Of a DNA stretch of 64,000 nucleotides, positions 1-12,600 are shown piece by piece. Within the stretch, counting starts at the first letter, position 1. Every line of letters begins with the position of its first letter. Origin of the DNA: Yamagishiella unicocca (lineage: Eukaryota > Chlorophyta > Chlorophyceae > Chlamydomonadales > Volvocaceae); contig BDSL01000088.1 of NCBI GenBank assembly GCA_003116995.1, positions 186,001 through 250,000 of the forward strand. The letters are read 5' to 3'. The notes below the pieces were generated by a model. It did not search any database. It had not been told where the DNA came from and saw only the letters and a list, made by a program, of their open reading frames with translations. The position numbers and the translations under genes were made by a program.

Positions 1-943
1 ATATTGACCGTGCCTGGCCACGTCTGACGAGGCCCTAGCCTTTCCTACCAGCTCCGTGCCCTACTGTTCCGCAGCGTTATAATCCGCCGAGCTGAGGCGC
101 AGTTAGCTGAATTTAAAGAAAATAAAAAGCCGAACCTTTTCCTTTGTCGACGTACGCCTGCGTGGTCGACGTGCGCCTGCGCCGGTCCATGTGCGTTTGT
201 GTACGTTCGTGCGCGCTTGCCTTAGTCATGCTGTAACGGTTTAGGATCAATCACACCCAGCCACCAAAGAGGGATGCGCGCGCAGCTAAGAGTTACACCT
301 ATAAGTGCAACGCAAAGCTTATGGGCCGTATTGGTCTTATTGACTATTTCAGAAGACCAAAAGATCGGAGGCGCCCGTGTGGGTGCTACCTCTCATTTCC
401 CTGGCTCTAATCCTCAGTATACCCGGTATGCGGGCATACACTTAACAAAATGTTGAAGGGTGTTAAACACTTGACGCTCTGCAAACACCTGATGCCAGCA
501 CCACGATTTAAAGCCCGGAATATCTAACATCATGCCAAATAATCACCGAGGCTTATAGCAGGCAGGCCTGAAGCCCGGCCTTCGTGCATATAACCTAGTT
601 GGTGTTCCGCCTTGGCCGGTCATTTTGAATCGGCAAGACGGTTCACTTAAGACCAAGACAGGTTGCTGATTAGTTTGGATTTGATTTATCTATGAATATG
701 GCACGGAAGGCTGAAAATGAGCATCGGAAAAGTTTTCAAGAGTACGGCTGTTTGATGAAACGGCGGGAACAGGTAAGAACGCATCGCTTTGTACAGAGCC
801 CGTCAACGTCCAGTCGATGATGCTTTCCAATTTTATATAGATAATGTACAGTTGACATTAACAGGATGCTTGAGAAAACGGGAAGGGGTGTCGCATCCAT
901 GTGCTCGACGGGAACGGCCTAAGGAACTCCTCTCTTTTCTGCC
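1..943. other. Intergenic, no gene seen
   Basis: No exon with supported splice sites, RNA gene or repeat was recognised. Composition is more AT-rich than the coding DNA to the right. The stretch just before 944 should hold the RECQL4 promoter and 5' UTR, but no TATA-like element could be assigned with confidence. Confidence 0.5.
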
Positions 944-3900
944 ATGGAGATTCCAAACACCACTACTGTGGACGTGAGGCTCAGATTGCTTCCGCTCGCG
1001 CGCTGGGTCGCGACCTACAAGCGGAGCCATGGAAAGGCACCTCTCGAAACCGACGTGCCCCACGACCTTGGTAAGCCGACCAGCACCTCTAGCATCACGC
1101 CAAATCGGCAAACGCATTACGCAGCGACCTTCATCATTTCAAGCTCTCTCCAGGCGAATTCAGTCATATGCTCTTCCTCACGAACCACACCTGCACATCC
1201 TGCGTATACCCGAGCACCGGTATCCCCTTCAACTTGCACAATCCATAAAACCCTCTCCGCGCCAATCCATATGACGCTGCTTTTAAAATTCCTGTCCTGA
1301 CCCCCTCCAAACTTCCTCAGCGCCTTTGTGGGCCGAATTCCAGTCCTCCAAGGCCGCCCTAGCTGCCTCATCAGCAGCGGTAGCGCCCACAGCCCAGCAG
1401 CTTCAGCGCTGTGCCGGGACTGAGGTAGCCTCGCCAGCGGCGGCGTCGGCCCTCGGCCACACGAACCCAGCCGGTTGCAGTCCAGCGGCCCATCAGTGCA
1501 TCCTCTCCCCCAGCCGCCGAGCCGCCCGTCCGTTGGTCGCTCGTGCGCTGCGCCACGCCCATGCCGCCACGGCCGCCGCACACGCCGCCGCGGCCGTGTC
1601 GCCTTCGCCTCCGCCGCGAGCTCCGGGGCGGTACGGCAGCCCTGGATCTCACGCTGACAAGGAGAACTGCGGCGTGACTGAGGCGGCTGTAGCACCGCGC
1701 ACGGCGGCGGAAGCATCGGCAGCCGGTCAGGGCAGCAAGGCGGCCGCAGTTCCCGCAGCAGCGCCGTCGGCCAGTGGGGCCTGCCAGCAGGTGGCGGCGG
1801 CGGTAGCGGCGGCGGCGTCGATGCCGCCGCCTCAGGGCACTCCCGCGCGGTCCCGGCCTGCCCGCAGCGGCGCAGGACTCTTCGGAACACCTGGCCGGGG
1901 TAGGGAGAAGCGGGCGGGCAGAGGGCGGAAGTTGGGAGTGACTGAGGTTTTGGGGTTTGGTAGAATGCGTAACGGTGTGTCATTGGGACAACTGTGATGA
2001 TGGTCGGCGCATTACCGCAAGCGAGGGAAGCGTGGGATGCGACGTATGTGCTCGTGCGGATGACCCCGGGGTGCACGCCTAGGAGGAAGAGAGGAAAACC
2101 GTATGGGGCTGGGGCTGGGGACCTCATGGCCGGGGACACCAAATATGGTAATTAGTTGTGGCTCCTGTTGGCACCGCCAGCTACCCTGGTGTATGCAGTC
2201 GACCCCGCGTGGGCATCCAGCCACCCAGCCAGCACTACCCGATATCAGTGTTCACGCATCGTGTTGTACTTTCCCCTGATGACTGCGCTGCTCCGGCACC
2301 CCACTCCCCACGTCCCCGAGCACAGTTTCCGATCGCGGCGGCGGCGGCGGCGGTGACGACGAGGACGAGGACGAGCTGCCGCCGACGCCGCTGTCGCAGA
2401 TCCGGCGGTCGGGGCCCGGTGTGGGGCCCGCAGGGGCCAGGAGGCCCGGCTGCGGGCTCTTCTCGCCCCCGCGTCCGGCCGGGCCCGGTGGCGATAGCGT
2501 AGCTGACTCGGCCGTCAAAGAGACTCCGCCTGAGAGCATGAGGCGGAGGAGCCGCCTCTTCGGAGAGCCAGCTGACGGCGGCGGCGGCGGACCCTTCTCG
2601 CCTGTGCCGTGCCGGCTGAGTGCTGGTGCCGGTGGCGGCGGTGTTAACGGCGGCGGATTGTTTGGCGGCGGCGGCGGCGGAGGGTTGTTCGGTGGCGGTG
2701 CTGGCGGCGGTGTGCTGACGTCACCGCAACGCCGTACCGTCGCCGCCAGCCCTGGACGGGCGTTGGCCAGGCAGCTGAATATGCGGCGGCCCGGTGCGGC
2801 GGGGGCTACTGCCAGTGCGGCTGGGTCCCAGCCGACTGGTGCAGTCGCCCCGGCGGCAGCGGCTGCAGCGGCTGTAGCACGGAACCCCTTCAGTCGAGTG
2901 GCGACCTTGCAGGCGGCGGCTCAGAGGGAGCAGGCGGCGGCCGCGGCGGCAACGGCGGCGGTGGCGGCAATGCAGGCGGAGCAGGCGGAGGAGGCGGAAG
3001 CGCAGAAGCAGAAGCAGCAGAGACGGGTGAGGGGGCGGGGGGTGGGAGGCGCATTCGGGTGGTGTACCGGGGCATGGAGGAAGGCTACACAGCTGTACGG
3101 CTATGCCTATAAATGACGTCTGACCCAGATGGTATGTTCGTTGACCGGCCAACTGCTCAAGGCACAAGTGCATACCGAGGGTCTCAGGGGCCCCCTGGAG
3201 CTACCCCCCTCGGTACGACAGTACCCCTATCCCCATTGCTTTCCAGCTCTGCCGCCAAACCCACCTACGCACCCCACGGCTGTCCCACCACGACAGTACC
3301 CCACGTGCCTCCCCCCCCGCGCTGCACCGAACTGCCCCAGGCGGCGGCAGCAGAACCTGCGCCCAAACGCCGGACAGCTCCAGGCCGGGCCCCAGCGGCT
3401 ACTGCCGTACCCGTCGCCGCCGCTGCCGTGGTCGCCGCCTCCACGACGCCAGTGCGGCTCCTCCGCCGCGCGCACCAGCAGCAGCAGCACCAGCAGCAGC
3501 AGCACCAGCCGGCAGCGGGTGCCGCCTCGCCTTTCAGCCCCATCCCCATACGCAGACGGCAGTTAGCACCGGGAGGAGGCGGCGAGGAGGTGAGGAGAGG
3601 GCGTGGAGGCCGGGTGGCGGTTGGGAGCATGTTGGGTGTACTGCACGACCGCATGGCGGGCGCAGTGCCAACTGGATGCCGTACATTGAGCGACTGAGAC
3701 CAGCTGGCTTGTGGCGGTTGGCGCATTGCTCGTTACGGCGACAACGGCCAACTGGCAGGGGTGCCGTACAAGCGCATTTCTACTCCATGCCAGCCGCTTC
3801 CTCTTCTCACCCGCCCCGTCCCCATCCCGCCCTCCTTTCCCTTTACCCGGGGAAATGCTCTACAGGGCAGCAATGGCGGCGCCTTTTTCGCCGCCCGCCT

Positions 3901-6597
3901 AGCTGCCCAGAGCATCAACCCCCCGCCTGCAGCCGCCAACGGCGACACGGACGGGTGGCGGGGAGGTGTCGCGGGCGAGGCCGACGCTGATGACGTGGCG
4001 CTGAGGCGGCAGGCGGAGGGGTACGACGCTCTATCGGCCGACGCGGACGCCACTTTGATGCTGGCCGTCAACGGCGGCGGTCCGGCGGCTGCCGCGGCGG
4101 GCAGGCAGGCCATGAAGTACGGCGACACACAGCTGGAGATGAAGCGGCTGCTGGTGGTGCAGGCGTCGGAGGTGCGGCTGGCTGTGTTTTCGGGGAACTG
4201 AAAGGGGGCCATGGGTCGATGGGCCTTGTGTTTGGGGGGGCCCTTGATCTAGGGTGCCGCCTTCGCTGTCAGCCAGCCAGCCATGCGAAGCCGACCCGAA
4301 CCCGATCGTAACGGCTTCCACAACCGCTTCGATCGTACAACTGTCCTCTACAACCAGGAAGTGGATATGGACAGGCTGGCTCTGCTGGGGCCCCGCGGCG
4401 CGGCGGCGGCTGGACTCAGGTCCCCGGGTGCCAGCGGCGCCGACGCCGCTGACGCCGCCGCCCGTACGGCTGCCGGCACGGCGGCGGCGGCGCCGGCCGC
4501 GCCGGCTGGCGGCGACCAGCTGCGGCGGCTGGGTACGGCATCGGCGCCGCTGGCGCTAGGGCAGGTCGAGGGCGCAGTGGACGACGACGACGAGGGCGAC
4601 TTCGATGTAGCTGAGGAGCTGCTGCCGGCAGCCGTACGGGAGGAGGTGCGGAGGCGCCGCCAGGCGCAGCGTCGGCAGCGCCGGGAGGCCGCGGCCGCGG
4701 CGGCGGCGGCCGCGGCGGCGGCGGCGGCGGCCGTGGCCGTGGCGGCGGCCGCCGCCGCAGCTGGGTCAGAGGCAGGGGCTGCGGATGAACCGATGGTGGC
4801 GGCGGCGGCGGCTGTGGCGGTGCATGGACCTCCTGACGGGGCCGCGAGCTCGGGTCCCGCTAACCGCCGCCAGGAGCTCCGGCGGCAGCTGCTCGGTCGT
4901 ACGGCAGCGGTGCCGGCGGCGGCGGTCGTCGCCGTCATCAAAGGTCCCGCCGCCGCCTTGGGCGACGGCGCCTCAGCATCAGGGGGTGCTGCAGCGGGGC
5001 TTCCGCCGCCGGGACCTTCGGGCCGCAGGTCGGCTCGGTGCGCCGGTGCGGCGGCGGCGGCAGTAGCAGAACCAGCTATGACCCAGCAAGGAAGTGACGG
5101 CGCCGGCGATGGCGATGGTGGAGCCGACGGAGGAGCCGGCAGCGGCGCCATAGCGGCGGCGCCAGCCCCCGCGATGGCGGAGCAGGGTGCGGGCGGCGCC
5201 GTCGCTGGGGTTGATCGCCGCAGGGGCCGTGGCGGCGGCCGCGCCGCGCAAAAGCCGGTGAGAGGTGCCGGCAGGGGCCGTGGCGGCGCCGCTCCTAGGA
5301 AGCGCGGCGTTGCCGCCGCCGCCGCCGCCGTCGCCGCTGATGAGTCATCCGAAGGTGATGGGCCTGGCGGCGCCGCCACCGCAGTGGCTGGGGGCGGTGA
5401 CGGCGAGCCCGAGGATGACGCTCAACCGCTCACAAGGCCCAGGCGGGCGGCGGCAGCTGCTGCAGCTGCTGCTGCCGTACGCAGCAAAAAGGTGACGTGG
5501 GGGTCCGAGGACGAGGCCATGGGGACCGACAGCGAGACGGCCACGTCCGGGGGCGGTTCGGAGGTGGATGTGGTTTCGGAGGAGGAGGACGATAGCTCCG
5601 CGCCTGGATCCGATTCGGAATCGGGGCCGGTTGCGGACCGCATGGACGTCGATGAGGGACCCGAGGACGACGACGAGGATGACGAGGATGACGTGCCTCT
5701 CGTACGTAAGGCCCGAAAGGCGGCCCCAGTGGGGGCCCGCGCTGCGGCGGGTCATTCACGTCGAAAGACGGCCGCGAAGGGCGCCGCTGCGGTGGAGGGA
5801 GAGGAGGCGGACGGAGAGGAGGCGGCGGCGGCGCGGCCGCCGCCGCCGCGCCGGCGGCGAAAGACGGACACGGCGGCGGCGGCTGGCGGCGACGGCGGCG
5901 GAGAGCCGGCGGGGACGGCGGCTGCGAAGCGGAGGAAGGCGCCGGCGAAGCCTCGCAAGTGGGTCGTCTTTGATGAGGCTGCCACCGCTGCCACCGCTGC
6001 TACTGCTACCGTTCAGACGTGTTGCTGAAACCGGGCAGTGCAGTGTGTGCCGGCTCGCTGCACCCGGCCGATAGCGCGTGATCGGGTAGAGCATTCGTGT
6101 CCCTCGTAACGGGTCGCCAGTCCCCCTCGTAACGGGTCGCCAGTCCCCCTCGTAACGGGTCGCCAGTCCCCCTCGTAACGGGTCGCCAGTCCCCCTCGTA
6201 ACGGGTCGCCAGTCCCCCTCGTAACGGGTCGCCAGTCCCCCTCGCTCTCCCACATTGGCACTGCAACCGTGCATTCACGTGCCTGGACATGCACGTAGCT
6301 CGTCCCAACACAGCTCCAGAACCCAACCGCAACTTAACGAACCCGCCGCAGAGCCGCCGCCTCAGCGGGGCCGGAGGGAGTGGCGGCGCCAAAGCGACGC
6401 CGGACGACGGCAGCGGCGGCGGCGGGCACGGATGCCGTACCATCGGGAGAAGGCGCCGGATCCGCGCTGCCACCACGGCCCGCCAAGCGGGCCCGCCGCA
6501 CCGCAGCCCCGGAGGGTGGGGGCTTTGGCGGCGGCGGCTTTGGCGGCGGCGGCTTTGGCGGCGGCGGCTTTGGCAGCGGCGGCTTCGCCGGGGGCTT

Positions 6598-6633
<36 letters not shown>

Positions 6634-9600
6634 GTCCGCATCGGCACCAGGCACTGGCGCATATGGTGGCGGCGGCGGAGCCGCGCCGGGCGGCTCGGCC
6701 GCCGGTGGCGGCGCAGCCGGCGGAGCCGCGGCGGCGGGGGGCGCGGGTCCCTCCCGGCGACCCAACCACACCATCCGTGACGCGCGGGGCAACTTCGTCA
6801 AGATGCAGAACTCGGGCTCCCGCGCAAAACACAGCTTCAAGTTCGAGGGGCGCAGCTCCGCGGGGGATCGGGCGCTCAAGGTGGGGCTGCGACGGGGTTG
6901 GTGGTTAGGGTTTTTGAGGTTGTTGCCGTTGTCGGTTTGAGCACAAGGATTCGGTGCCGCGTGCCAGAGCCGCACCTAGCCGGTGCATCAGCCACCATCC
7001 AATCGACACCATCACTCCGCCTCTCTTCGGTCCTCCTCCCCTTCCTTACCCGCAGCTGGGGCCCGGCAGAGCAGCAGGGACCCGGCTGTTGTCAGGGCCC
7101 CGGCTGTTGTCAGGGCCCGGCAGAGCAGCAGGGCCCCGGTTGTTGTCAGGGCCCGGCAGAGCAGCCGGGGGGGGGGAACTCGTCCTCCTGCTTTGGGCAC
7201 CTAGACCAGGACCTCCAGCATGCAGTTCCAAACGACTGTCCATTACGTTTCTTTCTCGAGCTTGTATATTTACTTATGATGTCCTGACCTACGGGTTTCC
7301 TCGAACCCCTCCTCCCCCGCCCCGCTCCGCCCACAAGATGCGCCCACAAAATTGGTGTCCGACGACCATGCGCCAACTATCCTGTCCCGTCGCGTAAAAC
7401 TGATTTTTTACCATCCCCCCTCCGCCCCCCGGCCTCCTCACCACCCCGCAGGCCTCCCAGACCCGCAAGCGGCGCATCATCAACGGCAAGGTGGTCATGA
7501 CTGGAGCCAAGGTGCCGCACGCTGCGGGGCAAGGGGCGGACTTCCTGGAGGGTTTCAACCAGGGCTCCCGCTGCTTCAAGTGGGTACTCAAGGGGGGAGT
7601 GCTTCAAGTGGGTACTCCAGGGGAGAATGCTTCACGTGGGTACTCCAGGGGGGGTGTTTCAAGCGGGTACTCCAGGGAGAGTGCTCCAGGGGGTTTGCCC
7701 AGATGGTCGCAGCGAATTAACCCGTGTTTACGACACACAAGCGGGTGTAGGGTGGTGGGGAGTGCTGGGGGTGGATGGGTAGGCTGTTATCGTAAGTTAT
7801 TGGGTACCATGCGCATGTGTTTCGGTGTAGTCATCTCTTTCCCCAATCGCTAAAACCCGGAATGTCCGTCCCCCCAGGTGCGGCAATGTGGGTCACTGGG
7901 CTCGGGATTGTCCGGGGACTGGCGGCCTCGGAAGCCCCTCGCAGCGCCAGAAGCAGCAGCAGGAGGGCCAGGGAGGGCAGGGCGCGGCGCCGGGGGCCCC
8001 GCAAGGAGTGTGGCGGCAGGGGCATGGCTTCCAGCTGACCGCGACTCCGGAGGCGGAGGCGCCGCCGGCAGCAGCAGCGGACGGCGCCACAGGGCCCGGG
8101 GAAAGCGGCGCCGCCACCACCACCACCGCTGCGGCAACAGCCGCCGCCGCTGCTGGGATTGCCACCGTTGGCGCTGCTGCTGCCGCGGCGGCGGGTGCTA
8201 GTGCCACTGGTGTGAGTGTAGTGGGGGGCCGCCCGGGTCAAGGCGGCGGCGGCGCGGGCGGCCGCAGCGGGGTAGGGTTTGGCGGTGGCGGCAACTTCGT
8301 GCTGCAGGCCCGCTTCGGCCGTCAGCTGGTGGAGCACCCGAGGGAGGCGCTGCAGGTGCGGCGGGGGGGAGTTGAGCTTGGGGAGTTGTGATTGGGAAGT
8401 TGAGTTTGCTGTCTGGGAACATGCAGGATGCTGGCGCGGATCTAGGATCCACGACGTGTGTGTTGTTTGTTTGAGGGAGGGGGTCAAAGGGGCCCGATTG
8501 TAGGGTTTCTGGGGTGGCGGTTTGTAGGGGTGGCGGCGGCGTCGAAGTCACTGGTCTATTGGGTTTTTCATTCCGATTCCCAATCCTCAAGCCCCGGAAC
8601 CCCTCCCTCCTCCTTTCGCTCCCTTTACCTTTCTGTCTCTCTCTCCTCCGCCACCCCTCCCCACGGGCTTCCTCACACACCCTCCCCTCGCCCCCCTCCC
8701 CTCCTCTCTTTTTTGCAACTCCCCTCTCCCCCCTCCCCTCCTTGGTGGCGCATGCAGCTCGACCAGATGGTCCCCGACTTCCCCTCCGCAGCCGACCTCG
8801 CAGCCAACCCCGCGGCCCTCTCTGACGACCAGCTGTCAGCGGTGCTGCGCGCCGTGTGGGGCCATGCGAGCTTCCGGGGGCGGCAGCTGGAGCTGGTGCG
8901 GGCGGTGCTCAGCGGCAGGAGCATGCTCGCCGTACTGCCGACGGGTGGGTTGGACCCGCATACTGCCTAACCAGCTCGTCGGTGCGCTGCGTACCCAAGC
9001 TCGGTTTCGCCTTGAACCTCTTGCTGTCGCGTTTTGATCCCCGTGTTGAGGAATCATGTGTGCAGCCACCCGCCTGCTCTGCTGCACCCGCCTACAGGTG
9101 CCGGGAAGTCCCTGACGTACCAGCTGCCGGCCATCCTGATGCCTGGTGCGGGAGGGGGACGGAGGCCAGGGTTTTGGGGGGTCGGGGGTTTGGGAGAGGC
9201 CGGGGTTTCGGGTTGGGAGAGGGTCGAGGTTTTGGGGGGGTCGGGATGCGAGTTGGTGTGAGGCTCCCTCGGAGGTCGTTGCTGCGGGTGTAGCTTGGAT
9301 GGACGCGTGGGCGGATGCGTGAAACGAAGTGAAGTTGGGTGGAGGTGAGTGAACCCGAGTGAACTTCGGTACATTTGAGTAGTAGTTTGAGTGGTTGTAC
9401 GGTGAGTGAGGTCGTACGACGCTGACTCCCAGGGCGGTGCTCGTCGGCACAAGCACGTCCCGTATGAGGCAGGATGGTGCGGGGGGCAATGCATTCAGTA
9501 GTTTGGGTCCCCCGCTACCACCCCGAAACCCTAAACCCAAAACCTGGATCCCTCCCGTCCACCTCTCGTCACCTCTCGTTCGTCTCTGCCCCTCCCCCTT

Positions 9601-12600
9601 CCGCCCCTCCTCCTCCGCCCCAGGGGTCACCTTGATCGTATCGCCGCTGCTGGCGCTGATGGACGACCAGCTCGCCCACCTGCCGCCCTGCATGCAGGGC
9701 CGGGGCGCCAGCCTGTCGGGAGGCCAGACCCGGGACCAGGTGCTGTCGCGGGGGATGGGGCGGGGCGTAGCCGTGTAATAGACATCGGGCGCTACCCATG
9801 GGTTCAAACCCAACCAAAAACCGCGTCCTCGTACACCTGTCATATGGCAGCCTTGCGGGCTGTCCGCACCTTCCCCTCACTAACTCACTAATTTCCCCCA
9901 ACTGACTAACTAAATAACTAACCAACTAACTATTATCCAAACCACGTGGGCGCAGGTGGATGCCGCGCTGTCGGCCGCGGCCCGTGGGTCGGTCAAGCTG
10001 CTGTACGTTGCCCCGGAGAAGCTCCTCACTCCCTGGCTACTGTCGGCGCTGCGGCGGCTGACGATCAGCCTGGTACGGAGGGTTCCGGAGCCGGCGTCCC
10101 CGGGCGGGAGCGGAGTGGTTCCGGAGCCGGCGTCCTCCCGACTTTGCCAGCAGACCGACTGTCCTCTTCCGAAACAGCAGCCGGGCGTCCTTCCCTCACC
10201 CCAAACACCACCCAAATTCGCCCCCACCGCCTAGGGCCCTCGCGGTGAGCACACGAAACCCCTCCCGCCCTCCGCCGATCCAAGGGCTATCCTCCCCGCC
10301 CTCCGCCCTCCGTCCTTGCTCCCAGATCGCCGTGGATGAGGCCCATTGCGTGTCTGAGTGGGGTCACTCCTTCCGCCCCGCCTACCTCCGCCTGGGACAC
10401 GTGCTGCGCTCCGTGCTGCGCCCGCGCTGCGTGCTGGGCCTCACCGCCACCGCCACAACCCCCACCGCGGCCGAGGTGGCGACGGTGCTGGGGCTGGCGC
10501 CGGGGGCGGTGATGCGGGAGCCGCCGCTGCGGCAGAACCTGAGGCTCAAGGTGCGGCTGGGGAGGGCTGGGCTGTTCGGGGTTCGAGGCGATGGCGAGGG
10601 AGAGCCCGGGAAAAGAGGGGTACTTAAGGGTTAAGGGTCCTAAAACCCTTAAACCCCGAGGAGGAGGAGGAGGAGGAGGAATAGGAGATGCGAGCGGGCG
10701 GCGGCGAATCTATACGGGAGCTTGCGGAAAGCAGGGATGTGGTACGGCTCCTATCTGCGCCAGGATAGTGCTAGTGCTGGCTCCCTTCCAAAACCTCCCT
10801 CTCCCTCTTCCTTCCGGAACCCCAACACCGACACCAACCCCCTCACGCCTTCCCGTACCTGACCATCTAGTTAACATTAGGTTGACGGTTTGCATTAAAT
10901 GACACCAAATAAATTGTAATGTACTCCCAAACTAAAAATATATCAAATAAACGATTGTATATACATGTACTCCCAAACCCAAGCCCCTCCCTGCTCCCTC
11001 CCCCCAGGTCCTCCACATGACCCCCGGGGCAACCGAGTCGGGCGCCTCCCGCTCCGCGCTGCTTCAGCTGCTCCGCTCCCCCGAGCTGTCGGCCGTGGGG
11101 TCGGTGCTGGTGTACGTGGGCATGCAGTGGCAGGCGGACGAGGTGGCGGCGTGGCTGCAGAGCACGCACGGAATCTCAGCGAGCGCGTACCACGCGGGTG
11201 AGGACGGCAATGGAGGAGGGCGGGAGGGAGGGGAGAAGGGGTGAGGACGGCAATGGAGGAGGGCGGGAGGGAGGGGAGAAGGGGTGAGGACGGCAATGGA
11301 GGAGGGCGGGAGGGAGGGGAGAAGGGGTAAGGAGGGGGGGGCCAGCCAAGCCAAGGTGGGGAAGAGGCAGCCAAGGTGGGAAGGTGCCGCGGACAACGAA
11401 GCGTTGCACGATGGAAGGAAAACCGACCTTATTCTCCTCCTCTTCCTCCTCCCATCCCGTTCCTCCTCCTCCTCCCCCTCTGCCTTTCTTGTACCCCCCC
11501 TCCCTGCCTCGTCGTCGCCCCCCCTGGCCTATGCGCCAGCTACACTTCCTGCATCGAGCAACCGGGTCTTTTTGTAAATCCCCCTGTTCAGGCCGGCCGC
11601 TGCCCGACCGTTCCGCCGTGGCGTCTTCCTTCCTGGCTGGCACTACGCGGGTGGTGGTGGCGACGGTGGCGTTCGGCATGGGAGTGGACCACCCAGCCAT
11701 CGGGGCGGTGGTGCACCTCAACATGCCCCGGAGCGTGGAGGACTACGTGCAGCAGGCAGGAGGGGAGGGAGGGGGGTTGCGAGAAAAAAACGTGGATGTG
11801 AGAAAAAAACCGTTTAGAGCAGACGTTTCAAGATGCATGCTGGGGGTGGGGGAGTGGATGGAAGAGAGGGAGGGTGGGAGGGGGAGTGGCGGTGGTGACG
11901 GCAATGGGGGTGTGGACGGGAACACGACCAGCGTGCCGCTTTGCACGTGACTCGACGACGTTTCTTCCGCCCGGCTCTTTGGCCTCACCACGTCAGCGGT
12001 CATGTTCCTGCTTCCTCCACCCTCCATCCTCTGTCCTGCCCCTCCTTTCCATCCCCCTCCTGCCGCTCCTCCACCCCTTGCGCATGTTTCCTAGCCAGTG
12101 CCGACACACCTCCTCACGGCCTCCTCCTCCTCCCCCCTCTTGCTCCCCCCCTTGCACCCCTGCCCTGCTTCCCCCCTGCTCCCCCCTCTTGCTTCCAGGC
12201 GGGTCGAGCGGGTCGTGACGGTCGTGAGGCCCGGTGCTACCTCTTCCTGGACGACAAGGTGGGTATGAGAGAAGACCTCAGGGGTCGGCAAGGTCGGGAG
12301 CCGGGGGAGGCGAGAAGAACCTGTTACACGACTTCGGAAGCCGATGTGTGTGTGTGTGTGCATGTGTGCCACCCCCTACCCGACCCGGGTGGGGCCGGAG
12401 TACGGCGGAAGGCAGGCAGGTCCTTGCCCCGTCACTCCTTGCCCCCTCACTCCTTGAACCCTCACTCCTTGAACCCTCACTCTTTACCCCCTCACTCCTT
12501 GAACCCTCACGCTTTACCCCCTCACTCATTACCCCCTCACTCCTTACCCCCTCACTCTTTACCCCCGCACTCCTTGCCCCCGCACTCCTTGCCGCCTCAC

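Noticed and set aside
1117..2142. Long minus-strand open frame over RECQL4 exon 2
   Set aside because: Antisense shadow of GC-rich coding sequence; the plus strand has phase-matched exons and family motifs.
4348..5379. 343-codon minus-strand open frame opposite RECQL4 exon 6
   Set aside because: Poly-Ala/Ser/Pro shadow of the (GCG)n and (GGC)n tracts; no start context or domain.
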